A stretch of 19,395 bases of DNA from Fidelibacterota bacterium UBA1134 (GTDB taxonomy: Bacteria; Fidelibacterota; Marinisomatia; Marinisomatales; S15-B10), in the NCBI GenBank assembly GCA_002311975.1, contig DCAL01000046.1:1811-21205 (forward strand), read 5' to 3'. Position numbers and translations under genes: made by a program. The notes beneath the pieces were generated by a model. That model was not told the DNA's origin. It worked only from the letters and a program-made list of their open reading frames with translations, and did no database searches. Below, in pieces: positions 7,144-14,207 of this stretch; the first letter of the stretch is position 1; every line of letters begins with the position of its first letter.

Positions 7144-9453
7144 GTGCTAACTGTTATGGCCGGGAGTAGGATGGAAAAGTTCATGCCGCGCTTTGTTGGT
7201 GGATTGATTCTGCTGTTCATTGTTTTCATGTATGTACCGTTTCCCGGTGTGCCTTCAGCGCCGCGAGACAGCCGTTCTCCTTTGCCAGAAGATTCCTTCA
7301 TTCTGCCCGAGCGCAGCCACAATCTGCTGCGTCCTTTTCCCGCCATGCCCGTTCGCTCCGACAATTCCACTTCGGCTCCTAAGGTGGAACTGGGACGTCT
7401 CCTCTTCTTCGATCCGATACTCTCCGGGGGCAACACCATCTCGTGCGCCCACTGCCATCACCCAGACTTGGGATTTTCCGATAACAGAGGACAATCCATG
7501 GGGAAGGGCGGCGAAGGGATCGGGCCTCAAAGGACGGGTGGTATTGTCCTGAGGCGTGGATCGCCCACTATCTGGAACGCCGCCTACAATCAGCGCCAGT
7601 TCTGGGACGGCCGGGCAATCGATCTGGAAGATCAGGCACAGAACCCCATCCAGGATAAAAACGAGATGGCTCAGGATTCAACTGAACTGGTGCGGGAACT
7701 GAAGGCTATTCCCCGATACGCCCGTCAGTTTGCAAACGTATTCGGCGATGCGGACGGTTCGGCTGTCACCTTTCGCAATGTGACCTATGCCGTCGCTGCC
7801 TTCGAACAGACGATACTGTCTCAGAATTCGAGATTTGATCAATATGCCCGCGGTGATAGAAACGTGCTGACCTCCACAGAACGCCGCGGACTGAATCTCT
7901 TTCGTTCTCTAAAGACGCGCTGTTTCGAGTGCCACAATTTTCCCACCTTTGCCAATCCTGATTTCAAGGTTGTGGGTGTACCCGATCTCGATGCATCCGA
8001 TCCTGACTTGGGCCGGGGAGAGATCAGCACGGAAGCCTACAATCGGTCGTTCAAGGTGCCCACTCTCAGGAATATCGCTCTCACGGCGCCCTACATGCAT
8101 AACGGTATCTTCACTACGCTGGGTGAAGTGATCGATTTCTATTCAGACGGCGGCGGACGCGGAAGAGGTCTGCATGTACCTAATGTTGATGACAAGATCA
8201 GGAAGCTCAATCTGACATCGCGGGAGAAGACTGATCTTATCGCCTTTCTCCACACTCTGACGGACGAGTCAGCGAAACCTGAATTGCCGCAATCAGTTCC
8301 TTCAGGATTAACGGTGGTTCCGAAACTTGAAAACCAGTCGCCGGAACTCGCCGTCTACAAGAGAGAAGATCAGATCCACAGTCCCTCGGACATAGCAAGG
8401 GAAGGCCATCGCCTTCTCGTTGCAGCGGGAGAGTCTATTCAGGATGCCATCGATCTGGCACAGTCGGGCGATACCGTTCTTGTGCAACCGGGCACTTATT
8501 ACGAATCTCTTACCCTCGATGTTTCCGGCGTAACTCTTATGGGTGTGGAAGAGGGCGGCCGGCGGCCGATCTTGGATGGTGAGCACGTGCTCTCTGATGG
8601 ATTGGTCGGCTCAGCCAGCGATGTCGAGATCAGGAGATTTGCTTTCCGCAATTACACGTCTAACGGCGTGATGATTAACGGCGGGCGCAATGTCACCTTC
8701 CGCGACCTCTATCTCTACGATACTGGACTCTACGGTGTCTATCCGGTAGAGTGTGTCGGCGTCCTCATCGAGCGCTGTGAAGTGACCAAGGTGAGGGATG
8801 CGGGACTCTATGTGGGGCAGTCGAAGGATATCGTAGTTCGAGGTTCCATCGCCCACGGTAATGTCACCGGCATTGAAATCGAAAACTGTGTCAATGCTGT
8901 GGTGGAAAACAACGAGATCTATAACAACAGCGGCGGCATCCTTGTTTTCCTGCTCCCCAACAATCCATCTAAGGTTTCTCGGAACTGCCTCGTCCGCGGC
9001 AACCGCGTTCACGATAACAATCATGTTAATTTTGCCGATCCCACCGCCATCGTCAGCTCTGTCCCCTCAGGCACGGGCATCCTCATCATGGCGGCCGATG
9101 AGGTGGAAGTAACCGATAATGAGATCACGGGCAACAACTCCTATGGTATCGGTGTGGTCAGTCTGGAAATGGCGCTTGAGGCTGAAGACGGATTTGATGT
9201 AGATCCCGTTCCTGAGCGATGCTGGATTCACGATAATATCTATGACGCCAACGGAACAAATCCCCATCTGTCCCTTGTTGAATTGGGCTTCCCCGGTGCT
9301 GATCTGTTGTGGGACTTGTCGGGCCACGGAAACAGTTGGGATGAGCCGGACGCTGTCGCCATGCCGCCTATCCTCCCGGGGAAGGCGTGGTCGCCTATCG
9401 CCCGCCGGGCCAATTGGCGGCTGTGGAAGATTCTTGAGGCGGTGACGGAATAG
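7144..9453 (+). CDS. Di-heme cytochrome c peroxidase/MauG fused to a parallel beta-helix
   Basis: 769 residues from GTG 7144; ATG 7171 (residue 10) is the more likely start because GGGAG (7162-7166) precedes it and the signal anchor (about 15-30) follows directly. Residues 78-375 are a bacterial di-heme peroxidase/MauG domain. The first heme site is CAHCH (101-105) followed by HPDLGFSDNR. SPTIWNAAYN and QFWDGRA follow. The second heme site is CFECH (260-264), and VPTLRNIALTAPYMHNGIFT (305-324) carries M318 as likely axial ligand. After a linker, residues 425-735 are a right-handed beta-helix: SIQDAIDLAQSGDTVLVQPG opens it, then repeated turns such as VENNEIYNNSGGI and VTDNEITGNNSYGIGV. It probably acts in the periplasm or as a tethered exported protein. 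Joining a redox domain to a carbohydrate-lyase-like helix in one chain is unusual. From memory, one beta-helix family (TIGR03805) is repeatedly paired with a diheme cytochrome family, which makes the fusion sensible. Substrate unknown. Confidence 0.87.
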   Translation: MLTVMAGSRMEKFMPRFVGGLILLFIVFMYVPFPGVPSAPRDSRSPLPEDSFILPERSHNLLRPFPAMPVRSDNSTSAPKVELGRLLFFDPILSGGNTISCAHCHHPDLGFSDNRGQSMGKGGEGIGPQRTGGIVLRRGSPTIWNAAYNQRQFWDGRAIDLEDQAQNPIQDKNEMAQDSTELVRELKAIPRYARQFANVFGDADGSAVTFRNVTYAVAAFEQTILSQNSRFDQYARGDRNVLTSTERRGLNLFRSLKTRCFECHNFPTFANPDFKVVGVPDLDASDPDLGRGEISTEAYNRSFKVPTLRNIALTAPYMHNGIFTTLGEVIDFYSDGGGRGRGLHVPNVDDKIRKLNLTSREKTDLIAFLHTLTDESAKPELPQSVPSGLTVVPKLENQSPELAVYKREDQIHSPSDIAREGHRLLVAAGESIQDAIDLAQSGDTVLVQPGTYYESLTLDVSGVTLMGVEEGGRRPILDGEHVLSDGLVGSASDVEIRRFAFRNYTSNGVMINGGRNVTFRDLYLYDTGLYGVYPVECVGVLIERCEVTKVRDAGLYVGQSKDIVVRGSIAHGNVTGIEIENCVNAVVENNEIYNNSGGILVFLLPNNPSKVSRNCLVRGNRVHDNNHVNFADPTAIVSSVPSGTGILIMAADEVEVTDNEITGNNSYGIGVVSLEMALEAEDGFDVDPVPERCWIHDNIYDANGTNPHLSLVELGFPGADLLWDLSGHGNSWDEPDAVAMPPILPGKAWSPIARRANWRLWKILEAVTE
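7162..7166 (+). promoter_or_regulatory. Ribosome site favouring start at 7171
   Basis: GGGAG lies 4 bases before ATG 7171. The GTG at 7144 and ATG at 7156 lack a properly spaced purine-rich site; the GGAGG at 7120-7124 is 19 bases from the GTG. The true start of the peroxidase fusion is therefore probably 7171. Confidence 0.45.
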
Positions 9454-9556
9454 GTTCAGGCGTCGGTGAGCCCGCCATCCGGGGGGTCACTGACGATGGA
9501 ATGAAACACAGCGTTAACGACGGCTCCGCCGATCACCAACGCTTCAGGCAGCCCGA

Positions 9557-9769
9557 TCAGATCTCGAGTAGTTTCTGGATCATCTCTACAAAATACGCCC
9601 CGTTGTGCGGCCCAAACCAGTTCATATAAAATGTCTCGTATTCCTTCAGGTCGTACCATTCGTCCCTGATGATGTAGCCGATATATCCGCCGTTGAAGCC
9701 GGCCACTGCCTTTGAGGCGAGTAAAAAGGTGGTAATGGCGAGAAGGACAGTGCGGCTAGCCTTACGCAT
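9557..9769 (-). pseudogene. Signal peptide joined to a ceramidase-like C-terminal tail
   Basis: A 70-residue minus-strand ORF starting at ATG 9769, with GGAG (9780-9777) 7 bases upstream. The frame is open back to an ATG at 9832 that lacks a ribosome site. Residues 1-22 are a clear signal peptide (MRKASRTVLLAITTFLLAS). From residue 24 the sequence runs AGFNGGYIGYIIRDEWYDL, KEYETFYMNWFGPHNGAYF and VEMIQKLLEI. This matches the C-terminal block of neutral-ceramidase-like proteins (GLANxxIGYIIPxxEW, then a Y..Y.. and GP segment, then a final helix), also present at residues 462-519 of the protein at 674-2239. The ~450 residues between signal and tail, with all zinc ligands, are missing. I infer an in-frame internal deletion of a second ceramidase-like gene. 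It could still be made as a tiny exported peptide. Confidence 0.5.
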
Positions 9770-9864
9770 CCAGTTGCTCCGCGAAACAGAAGTGTCTGCT
9801 TTTCCCTTGCTCCGGTGAGGAGGCAACGTCATCCGTACAATACCCGAAGGCGGTCATGCAGGAG

Positions 9865-10872
9865 CTATTTTACCAACAGCATTTTTCTCGTCTCGGAGAA
9901 ACCGCCAGCCGCCAGCCGATAGAAGTAGATCCCCGATGGAACATCACTGGCGTCCCACTGTGCCTCATGCGGTCCGGGAGTAGCCCAGCCGTTCATCAGC
10001 GTGGCAGTCAGTTCACCTTTCAGATTGTAGATATTGAGGGAAACTCTGCTGAATTTTCCCAGCTCGTAACTGATGGTGGTAACCGGATTGAACGGATTGG
10101 GGTAGTTCTGACTCAGTCTGAACCGTTCGATGACCGCTGTTCCGCTATTCTCCGCTGAGAGGGTAGGGGCGGTGTTGTAGTAAATATCATCAACAATGAC
10201 GGTGACCGAGTCGTCCTCGGTGACCCCCACGAGAACCAGTCGCGGATCGAATCCCGTCTCGTCATTTACGGTTGTCTGTATCCACTGAAAGTGCGGCTCC
10301 GCTGGAGGCTCACCTGTATGAGGCTCTCCCCATTCGGGCATGATCCAGCCGTTGATGACGGAATCCTTGACCGTAATCTTAAACCAGAGCCAAACTTCGT
10401 AGTCGATGAATAGTTTCGGTGTCGACACCTTCGTCTGATTCTCAGCAAAGTAGAATACTCCGGCCGCTTGTTCTGAGGGGACGATTGCAACTGTATATAC
10501 ATTAGAATTAGTAATGAAACTGGGGTCGGCGACCATGGCCACATGGAACTGATCATTACTGCTCGGCTGACCCTCAGTGGATATCTTAAACTTGACGTAT
10601 ATTTCTGCATCTTGCGGTGTAACCGGAGTATCAGGATCTGACGCTTCGCCTATATGCACCCAGCATGTATTCAGACCGAAGATGTCTTCGGCCGCCTTCA
10701 TGTGGAGGGCGCCGTCCTTTACCTCAACGCTTCCCCAGCCCCACCATTGCCAGGTATTATCGCTGGCTAGAAAGAACGAAGCGTCCGCTGTTGCATCTGT
10801 TGAGAAACTCTCGTGCCATCCCTGAGCGTGCAGGCATCCAAGAACGGTGAGCACCATTGCGAGTTTCTTCAT
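9865..10872 (-). CDS. Secreted lectin-fold protein with type IX-like sorting domain
   Basis: 335 residues. A signal peptide covers about 1-16 (LGCLHA-Q); an LGC lipobox-like triplet is present, so lipidation cannot be excluded. Residues 19-232 are rich in beta strands and aromatic residues (NTWQWWGWGSVEVKDGALHM, EIYVKFKI, VVDD-like end IVDDIYY) and look like a concanavalin A-like jelly roll. Such domains bind glycans or are non-catalytic parts of glycan-active enzymes; no catalytic glutamate pair was identified. Residues 251-335 are a C-terminal sorting domain: LSQNYPNPFNPVTTISYEL, SLNIYNLKGEL, QWDASDVPSGIYFYRLAAG and a terminal KMLLVK. This domain is normally recognised by the type IX machinery and removed at the cell surface. 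The start is supported by a strong ribosome site at 10879-10886. The barrel-protein gene ends upstream within 57 bases, so the two may be co-transcribed. Confidence 0.8.
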   Translation of the reverse strand: MKKLAMVLTVLGCLHAQGWHESFSTDATADASFFLASDNTWQWWGWGSVEVKDGALHMKAAEDIFGLNTCWVHIGEASDPDTPVTPQDAEIYVKFKISTEGQPSSNDQFHVAMVADPSFITNSNVYTVAIVPSEQAAGVFYFAENQTKVSTPKLFIDYEVWLWFKITVKDSVINGWIMPEWGEPHTGEPPAEPHFQWIQTTVNDETGFDPRLVLVGVTEDDSVTVIVDDIYYNTAPTLSAENSGTAVIERFRLSQNYPNPFNPVTTISYELGKFSRVSLNIYNLKGELTATLMNGWATPGPHEAQWDASDVPSGIYFYRLAAGGFSETRKMLLVK

Positions 10873-10878
10873 TGTATT

Positions 10879-10886
10879 ACCTCCTT
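10879..10886 (-). promoter_or_regulatory. Strong Shine-Dalgarno of the lectin-fold gene
   Basis: On the minus strand AAGGAGGT lies 6 bases before ATG 10872. It is the best ribosome binding site noted in the window and suggests high translation of the secreted protein. Confidence 0.75.
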
Positions 10887-10928
10887 GTTAATCGTATCCT
10901 CTTCTCCGCTAACTCCGTACACGGAGAT

Positions 10929-11639
10929 TTAGAAGGTTACTCCGATGTTTATTGATAAGAACTGAATGGGGACTACTTCATTCAGTCCCCATTCCTCGAA
11001 TGAGCGCAGGTAGCCGATGGTCATGTGATAGTCTGCCGTCAGCAGAGCTTCGAAACGTCCCGCAAGCGGTACATTTACGCCGGCTCCCAGGTTGCCGCCC
11101 CAGGCGACCCTTCGATCCGAGACCGGGTCCATGACGAATTCTGTATCGAGGGGCGTCCGCGGCTGGCCGGGATAGACCAATCCACTCACGCGGTGGACAT
11201 AGTTGTAGAAGCCTGCGCCGAAACTCCAGAAAGGAGTCCACCGCTTCTCGCCGAATGAGACTGCACGTCCCGGCAAGAGTACTCTGTTCTTTACGATGAA
11301 GTCGTTCCAGATCATCTGCGCCGCCGCCTGAGGACTTTTGTACAGTTGATAGTCCACAAGCCAGCGGAATTCTCTATCCTCAATAGTACCGTGATTGAAT
11401 CTGAGAGTGTGCACTTCCACAACGATCTGGTGTGATTCATCGCGCGTGAAAACAGCCTGAATCCCGAGTTGGGCCGTCGGACTGTACCATTCGTTCAGCC
11501 CCATCATCGGCAGTGCGGCTCCTGCGGTAATAGAGAAATCATAAGGTCTCGTGCCGTCTGCGCGCGTCAGAATGAGAATCAGAAAAATAAAGGTGGTGCT
11601 GCGGGAGGTAGTCTTATTTTCGGATGTTTGTTTCATCAC
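10929..11639 (-). CDS. Outer-membrane beta-barrel protein
   Basis: 236 residues from GTG 11639; the next codon, ATG 11636, is an equally good start, and neither has a clear ribosome site. An N-terminal signal is visible as TTFIFLILIL (about 15-24). After it the chain alternates hydrophobic and polar residues in strand-sized pieces: YDFSITAGAALPMMGL, AQLGIQAVFTRDES, FWSFGAGFYNYVHRV, WGGNLGAGVNVPLAG, FEALLTADYHMTIGY. It ends LSINIGVTF with the terminal phenylalanine expected for BAM-assembled outer-membrane proteins. Probably an 8-10 strand barrel of the OmpW/OmpA-barrel kind; no periplasmic peptidoglycan-binding domain is present. Its ligand or role is unknown. It lies directly upstream of the lectin-fold secreted protein on the same strand. 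Confidence 0.7.
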   Translation of the reverse strand: MMKQTSENKTTSRSTTFIFLILILTRADGTRPYDFSITAGAALPMMGLNEWYSPTAQLGIQAVFTRDESHQIVVEVHTLRFNHGTIEDREFRWLVDYQLYKSPQAAAQMIWNDFIVKNRVLLPGRAVSFGEKRWTPFWSFGAGFYNYVHRVSGLVYPGQPRTPLDTEFVMDPVSDRRVAWGGNLGAGVNVPLAGRFEALLTADYHMTIGYLRSFEEWGLNEVVPIQFLSINIGVTF

Positions 11640-11873
11640 GGCATGATCGATGCAGGAAATTGTCTATCACAGAACGATCTGTCGGAGTCGCTCCTTCTTG
11701 AATCTATATCAATGGAATATTTGAAGCAAGGCGGGATTTCCTGAAGATAGAATTACTGTGCGAGGTATTGTTTCATAACTCTTAGTTTTAATTGGGATTG
11801 CGGAGTAAACTACACCTGATTTTCTCAGCGAAATTAGTTCTTCTATAAACAGTCTAAACCCAGGAGATGTATA

Positions 11874-12095
11874 ATGACTCAAGAAAAAATGAAGAGCGGT
11901 GAAATATCGAAGCCACGATTTGAATTCAGATCGTTTGACAGTGACTTCGCGCAGGCGGCATCGCGGATGGCTGAACTATCGACGTCTGTACCGGAACATG
12001 TTAAAGTGAGACACTCGGATGAAGTCTATATCATGTCGCGTACGAATGACGAAAATAATACAAGGCAGGCAGTTTTTTCCGGACTCGCAAGATGA
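11874..12095 (+). CDS. Small hypothetical protein, possibly a truncated N-terminus
   Basis: 73 residues, hydrophilic, with no signal peptide or membrane segment. AGGAG at 11862-11866 is spaced 7 bases from ATG, so translation is plausible. The core reads FEFRSFDSDFAQAASRMAEL, then VRHSDEVYIMSRTNDENNT. I recall uncharacterised bacterial proteins that begin this way (EFR, RHSEEIYIxSRTNDxNNT) and continue with a KIR..DIK block; here the chain instead turns into RQAVFSGLAR and stops. A shift by one base near 12057 opens a second frame that runs to about 12192, but its content does not match what I recall. I infer truncation or a frameshift of a longer gene, with low certainty. It stands alone, between a minus-strand barrel gene and a minus-strand ThDP enzyme. 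Confidence 0.45.
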   Translation: MTQEKMKSGEISKPRFEFRSFDSDFAQAASRMAELSTSVPEHVKVRHSDEVYIMSRTNDENNTRQAVFSGLAR

Positions 12096-12237
12096 TACTG
12101 CTGAGATAGGGCGGTTCATTCTGCACGTGTTCCTCCAAGAAAAGCCCGGGAGTTCTCAAGCCTTTCTTTTTACTTCTTCGCATGATAGAAGCTAATTATC
12201 GTATAGCAAAATTGTCTTCCAGGATCAATAAGAGGAT

Positions 12238-14031
12238 CTACATCGAAATCGATCCCTTGCGGAAGTCTGTCTTTCCCATGAGGACATTCACGAGAACGGG
12301 TTTGCCTTTCCGGGCCGTCGCCTTAGCTTGTTCAAGTACATCCGGCAGTTCGCCCGCATTCTGGACTGACAGTCCTACACCTCCGTACCCTTCAGCCACT
12401 TTGTGATAATCGGTGTGCGCAAGTGCAGTCCCGACCTCGTCGCCGAGCATCTCCACCTGTTCGCGGGCGATCTGGCTCCAGCCGGCGTCGTTACCTACTA
12501 CTGCTATGACCGGGAGATCGTGGCGGGCGAAGGTGTCAAACTCTGCCAGACTGAATCCGGCCGCGCCGTCGCCGTAGAGTATCCACACTTCCGACTCGGG
12601 ATGGCACAACTTCGCGCCGAGAGCAAACCCACCGCCGACGCCGAGCGTGCCGAAGACGCCGGGGTCCAGCCACGACAGCGGTCTCCTAGGCTGGATGATG
12701 TAGGAGGCCGTTGCCACAAAGTCCCCGCCGTCGGCCACGAGGATGCTGCTGTCATCCAGATGACGGTTGATCTCCCGGCACAGGTTCAGAGGATTGATTA
12801 GACCGGTATCAATGGCGGCCTGACCTTCAATCTCACGCTCTCTTTCATTGTCGTGCTCTCTCAGTGCCTCAATCCAGTCCTTCCGATTCTGATTGCCGGG
12901 GCTCATCTCAGCGAGACTCAAGATCGCGTCAGCGGGATCGGCGAGCAGGCCCAGGTTGGGGCGTTTATTCTTCCTCATGTCGTGGCGGCTGCGGTTGACG
13001 GAAACGAGAGTTGCTGACTTCGGAATGTGGCGGCCGTAGTTAAGACGAAAGTCGCACGGGACTCCTGCAAGGATGACGAGATCTGATTCCTTCAAGGCGA
13101 GTTTCCGCTTGTGTCTAAAATAGAAATGGTCATCCTTGGCCAGAAGACCTCTCGCCATGCCGGAGAGGTAAGCGGGGATTCCCAGCGACCGGATCGCCTC
13201 TTGAATCGCCGAAGCCTTTGCCGCTGACAGCATCGCCTGACTCCCCACCAGCATGACGGGACGTTGAGCTTTTCGAAGAAGGGTTGCGAGGCGCTGGAGT
13301 TTCCCTTGGGACGGCGGAGCAAATCCGGTATCGGTTTTTATTTCTCTCGGTTGCTGACTGCCTCGATTGAACAGACGGTTCACGTGCCATTTGAGATAGG
13401 TATTGAAGAGTGTTTTCTGAAGCCCGCGGCTCTGTCCACCTGAAGCGATCCCGTACCAGTTCCGCACCATATGCTGGGGATAGAGAAGGTCTACAGGGAT
13501 CTCGAGAAACACGGGCCCGGGGACACCCGATTGTGCTGCGGCGAAGGCGGCTCTTAGCTTGGACGTAAGTTCATTTACATAGCGAACGGATGCCAGCCAC
13601 TTCACATGAGGCTTCAGGAGGGCAATCTGGTCGATATCCTGGAGGGAGCCTCTGTTCTTGAGTTCGGTAGCCGTGGCGCCGCCAAGAAGTACTACAGGTG
13701 ATTGGGCCAGCTGTGCGTTCTTCACGGCGGTGATTGTATTGGTAAGTCCCGGGCCGGCGGTGACTACAGCCACCCCTACCTTATCGGACAGGCGTGACAC
13801 TGCATCAGCGGCAAAGACAGCCGCCGCTTCATCACGGACATCGACGACGCCGATCCCCTGCTTTTTAGCGGCAACCAGAATGGGAGATATGTGTCCGCCG
13901 CAGAGCGCAAAGATTTGCCGCACGCCATGCAACATGAGAATATCGGCGACGATCTGGCCGCCGTGTCTGTCAGTTATATCGTTAGTCATCTCGGGAGAGT
14001 TCATATTGTGATACCGTAATTTAGCCATCAT
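12238..14031 (-). CDS. ThDP-dependent lyase of the ILVBL/HACL2 type
   Basis: 597 residues with the three domains of acetolactate-synthase-like ThDP enzymes: pyrimidine-binding (about 22-190), central (about 240-375) and pyrophosphate-binding (about 410-590). E68 in VRDEAAAVFAAD is the cofactor-activating glutamate. GDGAAGF (487-493) with N514 in VVGNDAGW forms the GDG-X24-N metal and ThDP motif. The closest relative I can recall is human ILVBL (HACL2). Shared blocks include GGHISP (45-50), VTAGPGLTNTITAVKNAQ (90-107), GMARGLL, LAGVPCDFRL, DGGDFV, WLDPGVFGTLGVG (454-466), EFDTF, REQV, TDYHK and the C-terminal TDFRKGSI. HACL2 cleaves 2-hydroxyacyl-CoA to formyl-CoA and an aldehyde one carbon shorter, so this is probably not a biosynthetic acetolactate synthase. 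No small regulatory subunit gene is present. The start has no clear ribosome site; ATG 14004 is an alternative. Confidence 0.85.
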   Translation of the reverse strand: MMAKLRYHNMNSPEMTNDITDRHGGQIVADILMLHGVRQIFALCGGHISPILVAAKKQGIGVVDVRDEAAAVFAADAVSRLSDKVGVAVVTAGPGLTNTITAVKNAQLAQSPVVLLGGATATELKNRGSLQDIDQIALLKPHVKWLASVRYVNELTSKLRAAFAAAQSGVPGPVFLEIPVDLLYPQHMVRNWYGIASGGQSRGLQKTLFNTYLKWHVNRLFNRGSQQPREIKTDTGFAPPSQGKLQRLATLLRKAQRPVMLVGSQAMLSAAKASAIQEAIRSLGIPAYLSGMARGLLAKDDHFYFRHKRKLALKESDLVILAGVPCDFRLNYGRHIPKSATLVSVNRSRHDMRKNKRPNLGLLADPADAILSLAEMSPGNQNRKDWIEALREHDNEREREIEGQAAIDTGLINPLNLCREINRHLDDSSILVADGGDFVATASYIIQPRRPLSWLDPGVFGTLGVGGGFALGAKLCHPESEVWILYGDGAAGFSLAEFDTFARHDLPVIAVVGNDAGWSQIAREQVEMLGDEVGTALAHTDYHKVAEGYGGVGLSVQNAGELPDVLEQAKATARKGKPVLVNVLMGKTDFRKGSISM

Positions 14032-14064
14032 AGCGGTTGTTGCGCTCTGTTTTGAAAATGAGAT

Positions 14065-14086
14065 AGTCTGAAAGGAATTTCAGACT
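14065..14086. repeat. Perfect 9-bp hairpin upstream of the HACL2-like gene
   Basis: AGTCTGAAA (14065-14073), loop GGAA, TTTCAGACT (14078-14086). The stem extends by three more pairs if one bulge is allowed. It sits 34 bases upstream of the HACL2-like start and 122 bases downstream of the beta-lactamase-like stop, both minus strand. No clean T-run follows on the minus strand, so an operator or a weak attenuating structure fits as well as a terminator. Confidence 0.45.
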
Positions 14087-14207
14087 TATCAGAATGACCT
14101 GGGAGAAAAGATACTGGATGCCCTTTTCCCGCTTGTTCTCCCGGCTGCGATTCTACTCTGGGTGTTATCTGCTTCCAGCGAAGAAACGGGGAAAGTGTAA
14201 CCCCAGA

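Noticed and set aside
9456..9659. 67-codon minus-strand frame after the peroxidase fusion (LIGLPEALVIGGAVVNAVF)
   Set aside because: It overlaps the ceramidase-like tail in another frame, and no start, ribosome site or family resemblance was found.
12238..14031. Annotation of the ThDP enzyme as biosynthetic acetolactate synthase IlvB
   Set aside because: Motifs match ILVBL/HACL2 throughout, and no small subunit or other branched-chain gene is nearby.
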